IMG/VR virus record: IMGVR_UViG_3300027749_000115
Span: 1 to 62,326 of that record
Source: a virus
DNA length: 62,326 bases
Reading direction: 5' to 3' (one strand)
Of the stretch, positions 47,590 to 54,907 are shown piece by piece. Each line of letters opens with the position of its first letter. Within the stretch, counting starts at the first letter, position 1. Below the pieces are notes generated by a model. The model worked only from the letters and a program-made list of their open reading frames with translations, made no database searches and was not told the DNA's origin. Made by a program: the position numbers and the translations under genes.

Positions 47590-47889
47590 TTATGGAAGCT
47601 GATTAGCAGTTCCTGTGAAATCACATATAGGACAACATATATCTATTTGATTTTGAGTATTGATTACATCTTCTCCTATAATCATTAAATCTTCAGTGAT
47701 GTTTGTTATTTCTTCTGTAAGAATATTTACATCATTTGTTACATTACATATAATGTTATCAAATTTAACAAGAATATCATTTAATCCATCACATGGTTGT
47801 ACACCTGTACAAGGAAGTGGAGTGCTATCATATCCAATAGCACTCGTTCCTATTATTGTTGTATTATTTATTTGAGGACAATTAGCCAT
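47590..47889 (-). CDS. Small short-fibre anchor protein, 99 aa
   Basis: The N-terminus carries the shared anchor pattern with CTGVQPCDGLNDILVKFDNI, then IICN, followed by a coiled coil (TNDVNILTEEITNITEDLMI). It ends with a small Cys motif (CCPICDFTG). It is very similar to the N-terminal part of the 488-residue protein just upstream, but without the Thr linkers and distal modules. It may be a truncated paralogue or an assembly partner for trimeric fibres. The short length looks genuine, as no frame continues downstream. Confidence 0.65.
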   Translation of the reverse strand: MANCPQINNTTIIGTSAIGYDSTPLPCTGVQPCDGLNDILVKFDNIICNVTNDVNILTEEITNITEDLMIIGEDVINTQNQIDICCPICDFTGTANQLP

Positions 47890-47909
47890 GTTTTATATTT
47901 ATATAATGA

Positions 47910-49376
47910 TTAACAAGTTGTGTCACCTTTAAATGTTAAGTTATTAATAGTTAATGATGAAGCAATTAGACATCCTGTAAATTGTGTATCACCTCCTGGA
48001 ATAGATCCACCTGTTGGTAATCCAGTACTACATGCAATTCCTGTCCATGTACCACCTCCAATTCCTCCTGTTAAACTATAATTAGCACAAGCTGCAGTGG
48101 TAGTAGTAGTTGTAGTAGTTATACAACTAGGAAAATCTACTATTACACTATTTATAATTTGAACTACAACCCATATACCATCGTAATCAATTTGGTAGTA
48201 TCCATTAAGTCCTTTTAGTGCACATCCAGTAGATCCTAGATAAGCTACATCACCTATTCCTGGATATAGTTGATTCCAATGAACTATATAAGATGATGTT
48301 ATTGTACAAGTGTTAGCTTGTAAACAAGCAGCAGCATCACATGCATCAACTAAGAAACTTCCTGAATCAGGAATAGTGTTTGTACCATTCACCACTGTAC
48401 CAGTAAATGGATGAGGAGTGGCAGGATTACATGTAGTTGATGTAGTAGTTGTAGATGTTGATGATGTAGATGTTGATGTACTAGTTGAACTAGATGTTGT
48501 TGTTGATGTACTGCTAGAACTAGTTGTAGTAGATGTTGTTACTGGATCACAATGTCCAACTCTACAATCTACTCCCACTGTAATTAATACAAGTGGATCA
48601 CTAGCAAATCCTTCAGATCCACAAACTCTTATAACTTCTTTGTCATAAATTTTTATAGGACCACTAGGATCGTTGTTACAATCTATATAAGTTATGATAT
48701 GACTATCAACATCTCTATTGTTAAATGTTAAACATTCACATGGATATAATGCTTCTGTTGTTGTAGATGTAGTGGTTGAGCTACTAGTTGATGTTGTTGT
48801 TGTAGTGCCACAAGGACCAAATGGTGTTACAATCACTGTACCTGGAACAGTTAGAGGACTATCTGTTATAACACAAATATTTGTATCTCCTGGTAATAAT
48901 ACAATAGCAGATGGTACACCTGTAACACAATCAGTAATAGTTATAGCTACTGGTGTAGATCCTGTATTAGTTAATGAGAAGCTTTCACAACGATTTCTCA
49001 TTGTAGTGGTAGTTGTTGTTGTAGCATTACAACATTGAACTAATTGGTTATTTATATTAATTAAATCACCTTCAATATTTATTATTTGTGTAGTGATGTT
49101 ACTAACTTGAATATTTAATGTATTTATTTGTGATAATAGATTACATATAATCTGATCTATCTTCTGTAATATAACATTAAGTGTATCACATGGTTCAGCT
49201 ATAATACAAGGTAATACAGGGCCATCATAGATAATATTACTAGATAAGATAGTGTGTGTAGAACATGGATCATTACTTCCACAACCACTATTAGTGATTG
49301 TAGAACTACATCCACAAGGACTATTTAAAACTACATCTGTGCAGCAAGGACTAACTGGTAAATAAGGATATGACAT
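47910..49376 (-). CDS. Modular short-fibre-like virion protein (488 aa) with several Thr-rich linkers
   Basis: Begins with a Cys/Ser-rich segment. The anchor CIIAEPCDTLNVILQKIDQI follows at about 58-77, then a coiled coil (about 80-115). At least four modules follow, separated by Thr/Ser tracts (TTTTTTMRNRC, TTTTSTSSSTTTSTTTEAL, a long tract near 285-320, TTTTTTTAAC). Each module is about 60-100 residues and contains paired Cys. One of them (residues about 325-425) has the ACLQANTCTI ... GLNGYYQIDYDGIWVVV pattern seen in the muzzle and 46171 proteins. No enzyme motif. Likely an extended, bead-like surface fibre. The number and order of modules may vary between related phages. Confidence 0.72.
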   Translation of the reverse strand: MSYPYLPVSPCCTDVVLNSPCGCSSTITNSGCGSNDPCSTHTILSSNIIYDGPVLPCIIAEPCDTLNVILQKIDQIICNLLSQINTLNIQVSNITTQIINIEGDLININNQLVQCCNATTTTTTTMRNRCESFSLTNTGSTPVAITITDCVTGVPSAIVLLPGDTNICVITDSPLTVPGTVIVTPFGPCGTTTTTSTSSSTTTSTTTEALYPCECLTFNNRDVDSHIITYIDCNNDPSGPIKIYDKEVIRVCGSEGFASDPLVLITVGVDCRVGHCDPVTTSTTTSSSSTSTTTSSSTSTSTSTSSTSTTTTSTTCNPATPHPFTGTVVNGTNTIPDSGSFLVDACDAAACLQANTCTITSSYIVHWNQLYPGIGDVAYLGSTGCALKGLNGYYQIDYDGIWVVVQIINSVIVDFPSCITTTTTTTTAACANYSLTGGIGGGTWTGIACSTGLPTGGSIPGGDTQFTGCLIASSLTINNLTFKGDTTC

Positions 49377-49388
49377 TTTATTGATTTA

Positions 49389-50498
49389 TTAAGGTGCTGG
49401 TATGTACATAATATAATAAGAACCTATTCCAGGTTGAAAGTTTGCATGTGATTCTGATGCTCCTTGATTTGCTACTGTTACTGTTGTTGCTGCTGTTAAT
49501 GTAACATCTGAAGAAGTTAATGTATGAAGCACAGGAACAGTTGCTCCTGTTGATCCAGTACCTGAAGCAGTAGTTTGACTATTTGAAAATGGTACTTGAG
49601 GAGATATAACATGTGTATGAGGATTAGGAGATATAGCAGTGGTAGCTGTAGTATTAGGATGAGAATGTTGAGGCATTTGTCCTAATGATAATGTAATACC
49701 ATTTGCACCTAATGGTACATTCAATGTATAAGCAGGATTACCAAGAGCTGGATCAGTTTGAGCAGGATATGCTCCTCCACCAGGAACAGCTGTAACACCT
49801 ACAAGAACTCTACCTCTTACATCAGGAGTTCCATTAAATCCATTACATAAGAATATTCTATCCCAATTACCAATTCCTACTCCTGTACTAGAAAAATTAC
49901 TTAATGGTCCAAAATATGGAACCACTGAATAAGGAACCATTCTATTACTAATTAAATTAGCATTAGATGTATGTGTAGCTAAATAGTTAGCAATATAAGC
50001 ATCTAATTCAGTTCCATTACTTGAATAGTTTGTAGATAGGTCAACAGCTAATGCTGTTAAATTAGCATCTACTAAACATAATTTAGTTATAACAGCTTGT
50101 ACAATAGCATGTGTATCTGAAGATGCTGTAACACCTGTTAAACATCCTATTGTATAATCAGCATTTAATATATTGAGTGTAGTATTAATTGTATCTATTT
50201 GTACTTGAAGATCACAAGTAGCTTTTATAATAGCTGATAATATATTATTTAATGTAAGATCTCCACAATTTAATAAATATTTTTTTACAAGATTACAAAT
50301 AATAGTATCATCTATAATTGGTTTTATCCCTGTACCATTTATTGTAGATGTTAGAAATGTAATTAAAGCTTGTTCTACAAATGATAAAGAATCACCTGTT
50401 TGTATTCCTAATTCAGGAACATCTATACCTGTATATCTAACGCATTTATCAGAAACAATCTCTGTACATCCGTTATAACAATTTGAGCAATTTGACAT
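49389..50498 (-). CDS. Short tail fibre with phage tail collar domain (T4 gp12-like)
   Basis: 369 residues. The N-terminal 60 residues form a Cys-rich anchor (CSNCYNGCTEIVSDKC), followed by alpha-helical, coiled-coil stretches (about 70-190). The C-terminal 165 residues match the tail collar domain: WDRIFLCNGFNGTPDVRGRV, then MPQHSHPNT at 275-283 with His278 and His280, and the ending HANFQPGIGSYYIMYIP. The His-x-His pair in T4 gp12 sits in a metal-binding collar. Probably trimeric, used in host recognition or for reinforcing the tail. It is downstream of head/neck genes and begins the fibre cluster. Confident for the C-terminal domain. Confidence 0.88.
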   Translation of the reverse strand: MSNCSNCYNGCTEIVSDKCVRYTGIDVPELGIQTGDSLSFVEQALITFLTSTINGTGIKPIIDDTIICNLVKKYLLNCGDLTLNNILSAIIKATCDLQVQIDTINTTLNILNADYTIGCLTGVTASSDTHAIVQAVITKLCLVDANLTALAVDLSTNYSSNGTELDAYIANYLATHTSNANLISNRMVPYSVVPYFGPLSNFSSTGVGIGNWDRIFLCNGFNGTPDVRGRVLVGVTAVPGGGAYPAQTDPALGNPAYTLNVPLGANGITLSLGQMPQHSHPNTTATTAISPNPHTHVISPQVPFSNSQTTASGTGSTGATVPVLHTLTSSDVTLTAATTVTVANQGASESHANFQPGIGSYYIMYIPAP

Positions 50499-50517
50499 AT
50501 TATTTATTTTAAAAGGT

Positions 50518-50880
50518 TTAAACTGTTGTTGTTGTACTAGTGGTAGGGTTAGGAACTATTGTAACATTACATGGAACCTCTATACAAGGTGGTGGTGTAT
50601 TACATCTACTAACACATCCCACTGTAAGACGTATCACTCTACTAGCAATCATGTTTACTGTATATATACCAGCATAATTTGGGTTTATATATTTATATTG
50701 TAATATTCTTCTATATCCTATCAACTGAAGAATGTCATCAGCAGGAACAGGTTTGTTCAACATATATGAAATATTGTTGTACAAATTATTACCAAGCTCT
50801 GCTAACTTGCAATCTATTTTTTTAAGTAAAGAAGGAATGTTAGCACATTCTGGACAATTAGTTAATCTTGGTGATAACAT
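50518..50880 (-). CDS. Small conserved neck/tail protein, 120 aa, Thr-rich end
   Basis: Begins MLSPRLTNCPECANIPSLLK with a CxxC and a helical anchor-like stretch (KKIDCKLAELGNN). The second half is beta-rich (GIYTVNMIASRVIRLTVGC), with Cys pairs and a Pro-rich CNTPPPCIEVPC. It ends in NPTTSTTTTV, a Thr tract with nothing after it. It sits between the 31-residue Cys-rich gene and the collar fibre. I do not recognise a family beyond crAss-like structural proteins. The tract at the end suggests loss or absence of a distal module. Confidence 0.6.
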   Translation of the reverse strand: MLSPRLTNCPECANIPSLLKKIDCKLAELGNNLYNNISYMLNKPVPADDILQLIGYRRILQYKYINPNYAGIYTVNMIASRVIRLTVGCVSRCNTPPPCIEVPCNVTIVPNPTTSTTTTV

Positions 50881-50892
50881 AATATCTATTTT

Positions 50893-50988
50893 TTATTTAT
50901 TCACTTTAGATGCACAGTGTCCACATAACCCATTGGTTAGTTGACATCCACACCCTACATTAGCTCCGCAACCTGAACATTGTGCCAT
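50893..50988 (-). CDS. 31-aa Cys-rich miniprotein
   Basis: Frame from ATG 50986-50988 to TAA 50893-50895. It reads MAQCSGCGANVGCGCQLTNG and then LCGHCASKVNK. The seven Cys are arranged as C-x2-C, C-x-C and C-x2-C, like a zinc ribbon or rubredoxin-type knuckle. The gene fills the gap between the 187- and 120-residue genes, and its start is directly before the neighbour's stop. Small for prediction programs but supported by spacing and composition. Possible roles: zinc-binding structural clip or a partner of the Cys-bearing virion proteins around it. Confidence 0.65.
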   Translation of the reverse strand: MAQCSGCGANVGCGCQLTNGLCGHCASKVNK

Positions 50989-50990
50989 AA

Positions 50991-51554
50991 TTAATAAAAG
51001 TTTATTAGGTAGTTGTTACCTGAACAACCACAGTTAGATCTTAAGAAACCATCTAACATATTATCTGCTTGAGCATATAATGTATTAGACTCATATTCTG
51101 CACAGTTATTAGCTGCTGCAATAGCTCCTTGTATAAAGAAGTTAATTGTATTTAATTGTACACTAGATTGTGTTTTAAGTGCTCTGTCACACTCCATCAT
51201 ATTTAATTGTAAAAACGCATTGTCAAACTTCTCTTGAAGTCTATCAACACGTAATATTGTTTTCTCTACATAATATAGATATGAGGGAGCAACAGAATAT
51301 CTTAATCTATACACTCCATCAGGGAGTGGTTGATTACAACCAGGATCTGTAATTCCTAAATTAGAAGATGTAAATACATTTAGTTGGTTAGGAACGAATG
51401 GTAATATTTTAGTTCCGAATCCTGGTATTTCAATCTCAATAGTAGGTGCAGAGACCACTGGAGGATTAGTAGGATATACAGAAGCATCTGCAACACCAAG
51501 AGTATTAACATCGTAGGTAGGTACTACTAGTATATCTAATTGTAAGTTTGCCAT
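50991..51554 (-). CDS. Conserved head/neck structural protein, 187 aa
   Basis: The N-terminal half is beta-rich (MANLQLDILVVPTYDVNTLG, then PGFGTKILPFVPNQLNVF), the C-terminal half alpha-helical with Cys at the end (CGCSGNNYLINFY). Domain folds resembling this are seen in tail completion or fibre-attachment proteins, but I do not recognise a named family. It starts 18 bases after a strong hairpin and is followed by the 31-residue gene. Structural role is inferred from position in the capsid/neck block. Confidence 0.62.
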   Translation of the reverse strand: MANLQLDILVVPTYDVNTLGVADASVYPTNPPVVSAPTIEIEIPGFGTKILPFVPNQLNVFTSSNLGITDPGCNQPLPDGVYRLRYSVAPSYLYYVEKTILRVDRLQEKFDNAFLQLNMMECDRALKTQSSVQLNTINFFIQGAIAAANNCAEYESNTLYAQADNMLDGFLRSNCGCSGNNYLINFY

Positions 51555-51571
51555 GTTTGTTTTAAATAATT

Positions 51572-51612
51572 ATGCCAGAGGAATATGAGATTTATCCTCT
51601 TTCCCCTGGCAT
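51572..51612 (-). terminator. Long hairpin after the 405-aa virion gene
   Basis: Stem of 12 pairs on the minus-strand RNA (ATGCCAGgGGAA / TTCCtCTGGCAT, with one G-U pair) and a 17-base loop. It is followed by AATTATTTAAAAC, not a good U-tract. It could be a weak terminator or an mRNA-stability element that raises expression of the upstream gene. Confidence 0.55.
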
Positions 51613-51642
51613 AGGTTATTAATATTTATCTACTGTTTATTC

Positions 51643-52860
51643 TTAAGGAATATTTGTAGAAGTAGTAGTTGTAGTTGATGGAGCAGCAGTAGAAGTAGTT
51701 GTTGTAGTTGTAATACAAGGAATACCTTGATCTACTACAGCACCTAATGCAGCTACTAAAATTGCTTCAAATCCAGCAGTAAGATCATAACCACCTTGAG
51801 GAATAGCAAGAATCACTGTAGAATCTTCCATGATGTAATCACCCCATTGGTACTCAGATCTGTTGTACTCATTAAATCTGATATAGAATGTGTTATAGAT
51901 AGCACCATCAGATACCCAAGACTCAAAGTTCTCGTTATATCCATTCATTCTATATAAATGTTTCAAGTAACCAGCTTGGTAGCTGTAGAAGTTTTTCTCT
52001 AATTGAGCAATTTCTGCAGATGTACCAGTAGCATAAGAAGCACGTTGAGTGATGATAGGTTGAGCAACAAAGTTACAAGCATCAGCAACAATAAAGTCAG
52101 CAGTGGTAGCAGGACCAGCATATACAAAAGTTCTGAAAGACATTCTATCATATTCAAATGGGAACGCTGCAATATCACAAGGTTGACCATATTTAGTTAA
52201 TGGTTTTCCTGTAATACGTAAAATTGTACCACCTACATTTTCAAATGTAAAGAATGTGTTGAAGCTAATGTTATCAGGGTTGTTACCTGGAGCAGCTTGT
52301 CTTAATTTAGCAATCAATAAGTCAATGATAGTGTTATCACTTACATCATCACATGGATTATCTGCACAGTTACAACAAGGAGCTTGTATAGTTACTGAAC
52401 GTGTAAATCCATTGAAATACAATGTATCAATGTAAGAAGAGTGAGCACGTAAAGTTAACGTGATACTTTCTCCACATTGTACAGTGAAATTAGTTACATC
52501 TGTAATTTGATTAGCAGCAGTTGGACATCCAGATACTTTGTACCATTCTGTCACATTACTTTTACCAGGAGAAGGAGCTACATTAATAGTTTGAGGATTA
52601 CCTGTTAATGAAAAAGTTTGCGTTGGACCATTTCCTGAAATCTTGTCAGATCTTTTAGATCCTTGAAGATACGTATTTATTCTACCTTGCGCCACATAGA
52701 AGTAAGGAGAAGCAGCAATATTTGAAGCAGTAGCTACAGAATAATCGCTTTTAAAGATTCCCACATCACCTTTAGCAAGGTTTTGTGTTGAGCCAGAGCT
52801 AGGGACAGAAGCTTGCCCTACTGGAACCACGAATAACGTGGTTAATGAAAAATCAGCCAT
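51643..52860 (-). CDS. Virion structural protein, 405 aa, likely abundant
   Basis: Begins MADFSLTTLFVVPVGQASVP, followed by GDVGIFKSDYS and YFYVAQGRINTYL, a tail-tube- or head-decoration-like beta opening. The middle has a Cys cluster (APCCNCADNPCDDV, about 160-175), and the C-terminal half is mixed. It ends TTTTTTSTAAPSTTTTTSTN, a Thr/Ser tract with no module after it. It carries no recognised enzyme motif. The gene is followed by a long stable hairpin, as expected for a strongly expressed virion gene. Its exact location in the particle cannot be told from sequence. Confidence 0.65.
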   Translation of the reverse strand: MADFSLTTLFVVPVGQASVPSSGSTQNLAKGDVGIFKSDYSVATASNIAASPYFYVAQGRINTYLQGSKRSDKISGNGPTQTFSLTGNPQTINVAPSPGKSNVTEWYKVSGCPTAANQITDVTNFTVQCGESITLTLRAHSSYIDTLYFNGFTRSVTIQAPCCNCADNPCDDVSDNTIIDLLIAKLRQAAPGNNPDNISFNTFFTFENVGGTILRITGKPLTKYGQPCDIAAFPFEYDRMSFRTFVYAGPATTADFIVADACNFVAQPIITQRASYATGTSAEIAQLEKNFYSYQAGYLKHLYRMNGYNENFESWVSDGAIYNTFYIRFNEYNRSEYQWGDYIMEDSTVILAIPQGGYDLTAGFEAILVAALGAVVDQGIPCITTTTTTSTAAPSTTTTTSTNIP

Positions 52861-52885
52861 TTTGTTTATTTATTAAGTTAATAGT

Positions 52886-53617
52886 TTATTCGTTTGTTTG
52901 TATTCTGAACTGAGCACTTTGTACTGCTGCAGCATTTTCAGTATACATTGCTAAGTTTTGAACTGTCAAATCTAAAAGTTCATCTTCTAGATATGTTTCA
53001 AGTTCACAATCAGCATCATATGATGGAGTTCCATCTAACATGATATATCCTGTTTTATTTATGTACACTGGATATCTCATGTACATTATCTGTATATTCT
53101 TAGGGGTAAATGTACCATCTGTGAATATACTGATTTCATCTGATGCTAAGAAGTTAAATGTTTCTTGGTATTCAAATGAAGGTTTATAATGATCGTTGTT
53201 TAATATGAACTGAAGATCACCATGTTTAGCAAGATCTCGATTGATCCAAATCTTTCTATCTTTACATCTTCCTTTGTCTGCTAGAACATAACTATCTACA
53301 TAGAACATATATCTTGGCTCAAGTAGATGGACATTAGCAGCCCATTGGTTTAGATCAGCATCTTTTAAGAATAATTCTAAAGGTTGATGATTATAATTCA
53401 TTACAAGACTTTGTAGGTCTTCATAACGTTTTTTAAATGAATCAAGTCCTAATCCACTAGCAACACTAAGACCATCAACTTTTTGTTTTATCAACTTGAT
53501 CTGAGCTTCATTAAGAGCTAAGATTTTATCTTCTAATTGAATTTGTTGATGTGCATTAGTTGATAGTTTATTTAGTTTCTGATCGATCTTATATAATAAA
53601 CTATCTACTGGTATCAT
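52886..53617 (-). CDS. Conserved head/neck protein, 243 aa
   Basis: The N-terminal helices (MIPVDSLLYKIDQKLNKLST, then coiled coil to about residue 60) are followed by a mixed region with PRYMFYVDSYVLADKGRCKD. Then come beta segments (GTFTPKNIQIMYMRYPVYIN) and a C-terminal helix. This pattern suits a connector or tail-completion protein of the ring stack. I do not recognise a named family. It is placed between the 53-residue gene and the abundant 405-residue protein. Confidence 0.62.
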   Translation of the reverse strand: MIPVDSLLYKIDQKLNKLSTNAHQQIQLEDKILALNEAQIKLIKQKVDGLSVASGLGLDSFKKRYEDLQSLVMNYNHQPLELFLKDADLNQWAANVHLLEPRYMFYVDSYVLADKGRCKDRKIWINRDLAKHGDLQFILNNDHYKPSFEYQETFNFLASDEISIFTDGTFTPKNIQIMYMRYPVYINKTGYIMLDGTPSYDADCELETYLEDELLDLTVQNLAMYTENAAAVQSAQFRIQTNE

Positions 53618-53621
53618 ATTA

Positions 53622-53783
53622 TTATTCTTTTAAAAAATCTATTAATGTATCATCTATAAATTTACCATCTTCGTCAAATGATACATTATTAATTTTAGTT
53701 AAAGGTTTTACTAATTTATCTATATCTTCTAAAGAAACTAATCCTTGCTCTTCAAAATGATTTTTTAATATATCTTCATCCAT
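53622..53783 (-). CDS. Small acidic protein, 53 aa
   Basis: Frame from ATG 53781-53783 to TAA 53622-53624. The product is strongly acidic (MDEDILKNHFEEQGLVSLED, ... DEDGKFIDDTLIDFLKE). Its start overlaps the stop of the 322-residue gene as TAATG and its end is 4 bases before the next start, so it is translationally packed between two genes. This supports it as real. No domain recognised. A chaperone or assembly factor is possible. Confidence 0.62.
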   Translation of the reverse strand: MDEDILKNHFEEQGLVSLEDIDKLVKPLTKINNVSFDEDGKFIDDTLIDFLKE

Positions 53784-54751
53784 TATATAGAAGCTAGTTT
53801 TTTAGTTTTTAATTTACCTTCTAATGTCAATAACTCATCTTGGTTATCATCATCTGCAAGGAATTTAATTAAATCATCTTCATCTTTAGCTATTTCAAAC
53901 TCACCTTCATAAACCTTACCGTTAGGTTTGATTCTATAAACTGAATGTGCTACAGCTTGTTTTACTAAATCTTTAATATGGAGTAAGGCTTCTTTCATAT
54001 CAGCAAATCTATTAAAAACTTCAACTGGATTCAATCCTGAATATTTACCATTCTTGAATTCTGTTTGTTTCAATACATTATCTACTAAGTTGTATACCAC
54101 TTCTTCTTTTGAATCTTCTGAAACTGGAAGTCCTAAAAGTCTTGCAACTTTACGTTTCTTCTCAGGAGTCATACTATCAAACTTAACAATTGCTTTATTG
54201 ATCAATTGTTTTTTCTTGAAGATCACTGCATTCTCTATCTCATCATCAACAACATAAAATTGTGTATCTGCTGGATATTCTCCTCTTTCCCAAGATTGGT
54301 AAGAAGATGCAATTGTTGGATGTACTCTCAACCATGAAAAGGCTATCTCTTGGAAAGGAACTGATAGATCAAAATAATTATCACCATCTAATAACTTTAC
54401 TGCTTGTACGTGTGTTTGGTCATCTGTTGAAGTTGATAATCCATAGTTCCAAAATTTAGAACGTGGACCAAGATCAATATCACCAATTTCATCTTCAAGT
54501 CTTTTTTTAAGATTAGTCACTCTTTCAATTTCCAATTCTTTTTCAAGTGGATCTTGAATACGTTTAATGTAAGTAGCATCTGGATCTAATCCTGTTCTAT
54601 ACTTACCATCTAATTCTTTGTAAGGATATTTAAAAACTCCTGTACCAGGAATTCTTGTCATACCTTTTTGCGATAATCCACTATCCATTGTTTGAAGTTG
54701 TGAATTGTTGTACTCACGTTTTATCGTAGAGATTTTACCTGTCTTACCCAT
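53783..54751 (-). CDS. Conserved capsid-associated protein, 322 aa
   Basis: Begins MGKTGKISTIKREYNNSQLQ, followed by a long charged, mostly helical body (LEKELEIERVTNLKKRLEDE, about 70-90), and a compact region with PFQEIAFSWLRVHP. The C-terminal part is acidic (AKDEDDLIKFLADDDNQDE). The gene follows the major capsid gene in crAss-like genomes and is probably a head-associated or early assembly protein. I cannot assign it to a named family. It is separated from the capsid gene by a highly structured 156-base gap. Confidence 0.65.
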   Translation of the reverse strand: MGKTGKISTIKREYNNSQLQTMDSGLSQKGMTRIPGTGVFKYPYKELDGKYRTGLDPDATYIKRIQDPLEKELEIERVTNLKKRLEDEIGDIDLGPRSKFWNYGLSTSTDDQTHVQAVKLLDGDNYFDLSVPFQEIAFSWLRVHPTIASSYQSWERGEYPADTQFYVVDDEIENAVIFKKKQLINKAIVKFDSMTPEKKRKVARLLGLPVSEDSKEEVVYNLVDNVLKQTEFKNGKYSGLNPVEVFNRFADMKEALLHIKDLVKQAVAHSVYRIKPNGKVYEGEFEIAKDEDDLIKFLADDDNQDELLTLEGKLKTKKLASI

Positions 54752-54785
54752 ATGTAGTTAATTTAATAATTTGGTTTATTTTAGT

Positions 54786-54843
54786 AGAGTGTTCCAATTG
54801 AATGGAATGCAATACAGACATGAAGTCTAGTATTCATCACTCT
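54786..54843 (-). ncRNA. Predicted three-way-junction RNA element in the major-capsid 3' UTR
   Basis: Outer helix AGAGTG / CACTCT (6 bp, 54786-54791 with 54838-54843). Inside are two hairpins: TCCA-ATTGAA-TGGA (54793-54806) and a second one with stems ATG/CAT, AATAC/GTATT and GAC/GTC (54807-54837). Only one base is unpaired at the junction. Folding is the same for both strands; the transcribed strand is minus. The region has no gene except a rejected 18-codon frame. Confidence 0.6.
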
Positions 54844-54849
54844 GGGGTT

Positions 54850-54896
54850 GAGAATCATCCCCTCTAGGAGGGAGAGGAGGTGAGGGGATTTTTCTC
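54850..54896 (-). ncRNA. Long hairpin directly after the major capsid gene
   Basis: Stem ATCCCCTC / GAGGGGAT (8 bp) extended by GAGAA / TTCTC across a 2-by-2 internal loop, with a 17-base purine-rich terminal loop. It starts 12 bases after the capsid stop. There is no U-tract on the minus side, so it is not a plain intrinsic terminator. A competing GGGG/CCCC pairing (54844-54847 with 54859-54862) is possible. Confidence 0.6.
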
Positions 54897-54907
54897 GAAT
54901 TTTATTA

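Noticed and set aside
48418-49038. Plus-strand frames rich in Val and Asp within the 488-residue gene
   Set aside because: They are the antisense reading of Thr/Ser codon tracts and have no independent support.
46171-49376. Diversity-generating retroelement variable region
   Set aside because: No template repeat, no adenine-biased variation that could be seen, and no reverse transcriptase in the window.
54752-54907. An 18-codon frame (MNTRLHVCIAFHSIGTLY) in the capsid 3' gap
   Set aside because: Too short, and its bases are explained better by the three-way-junction pairing.
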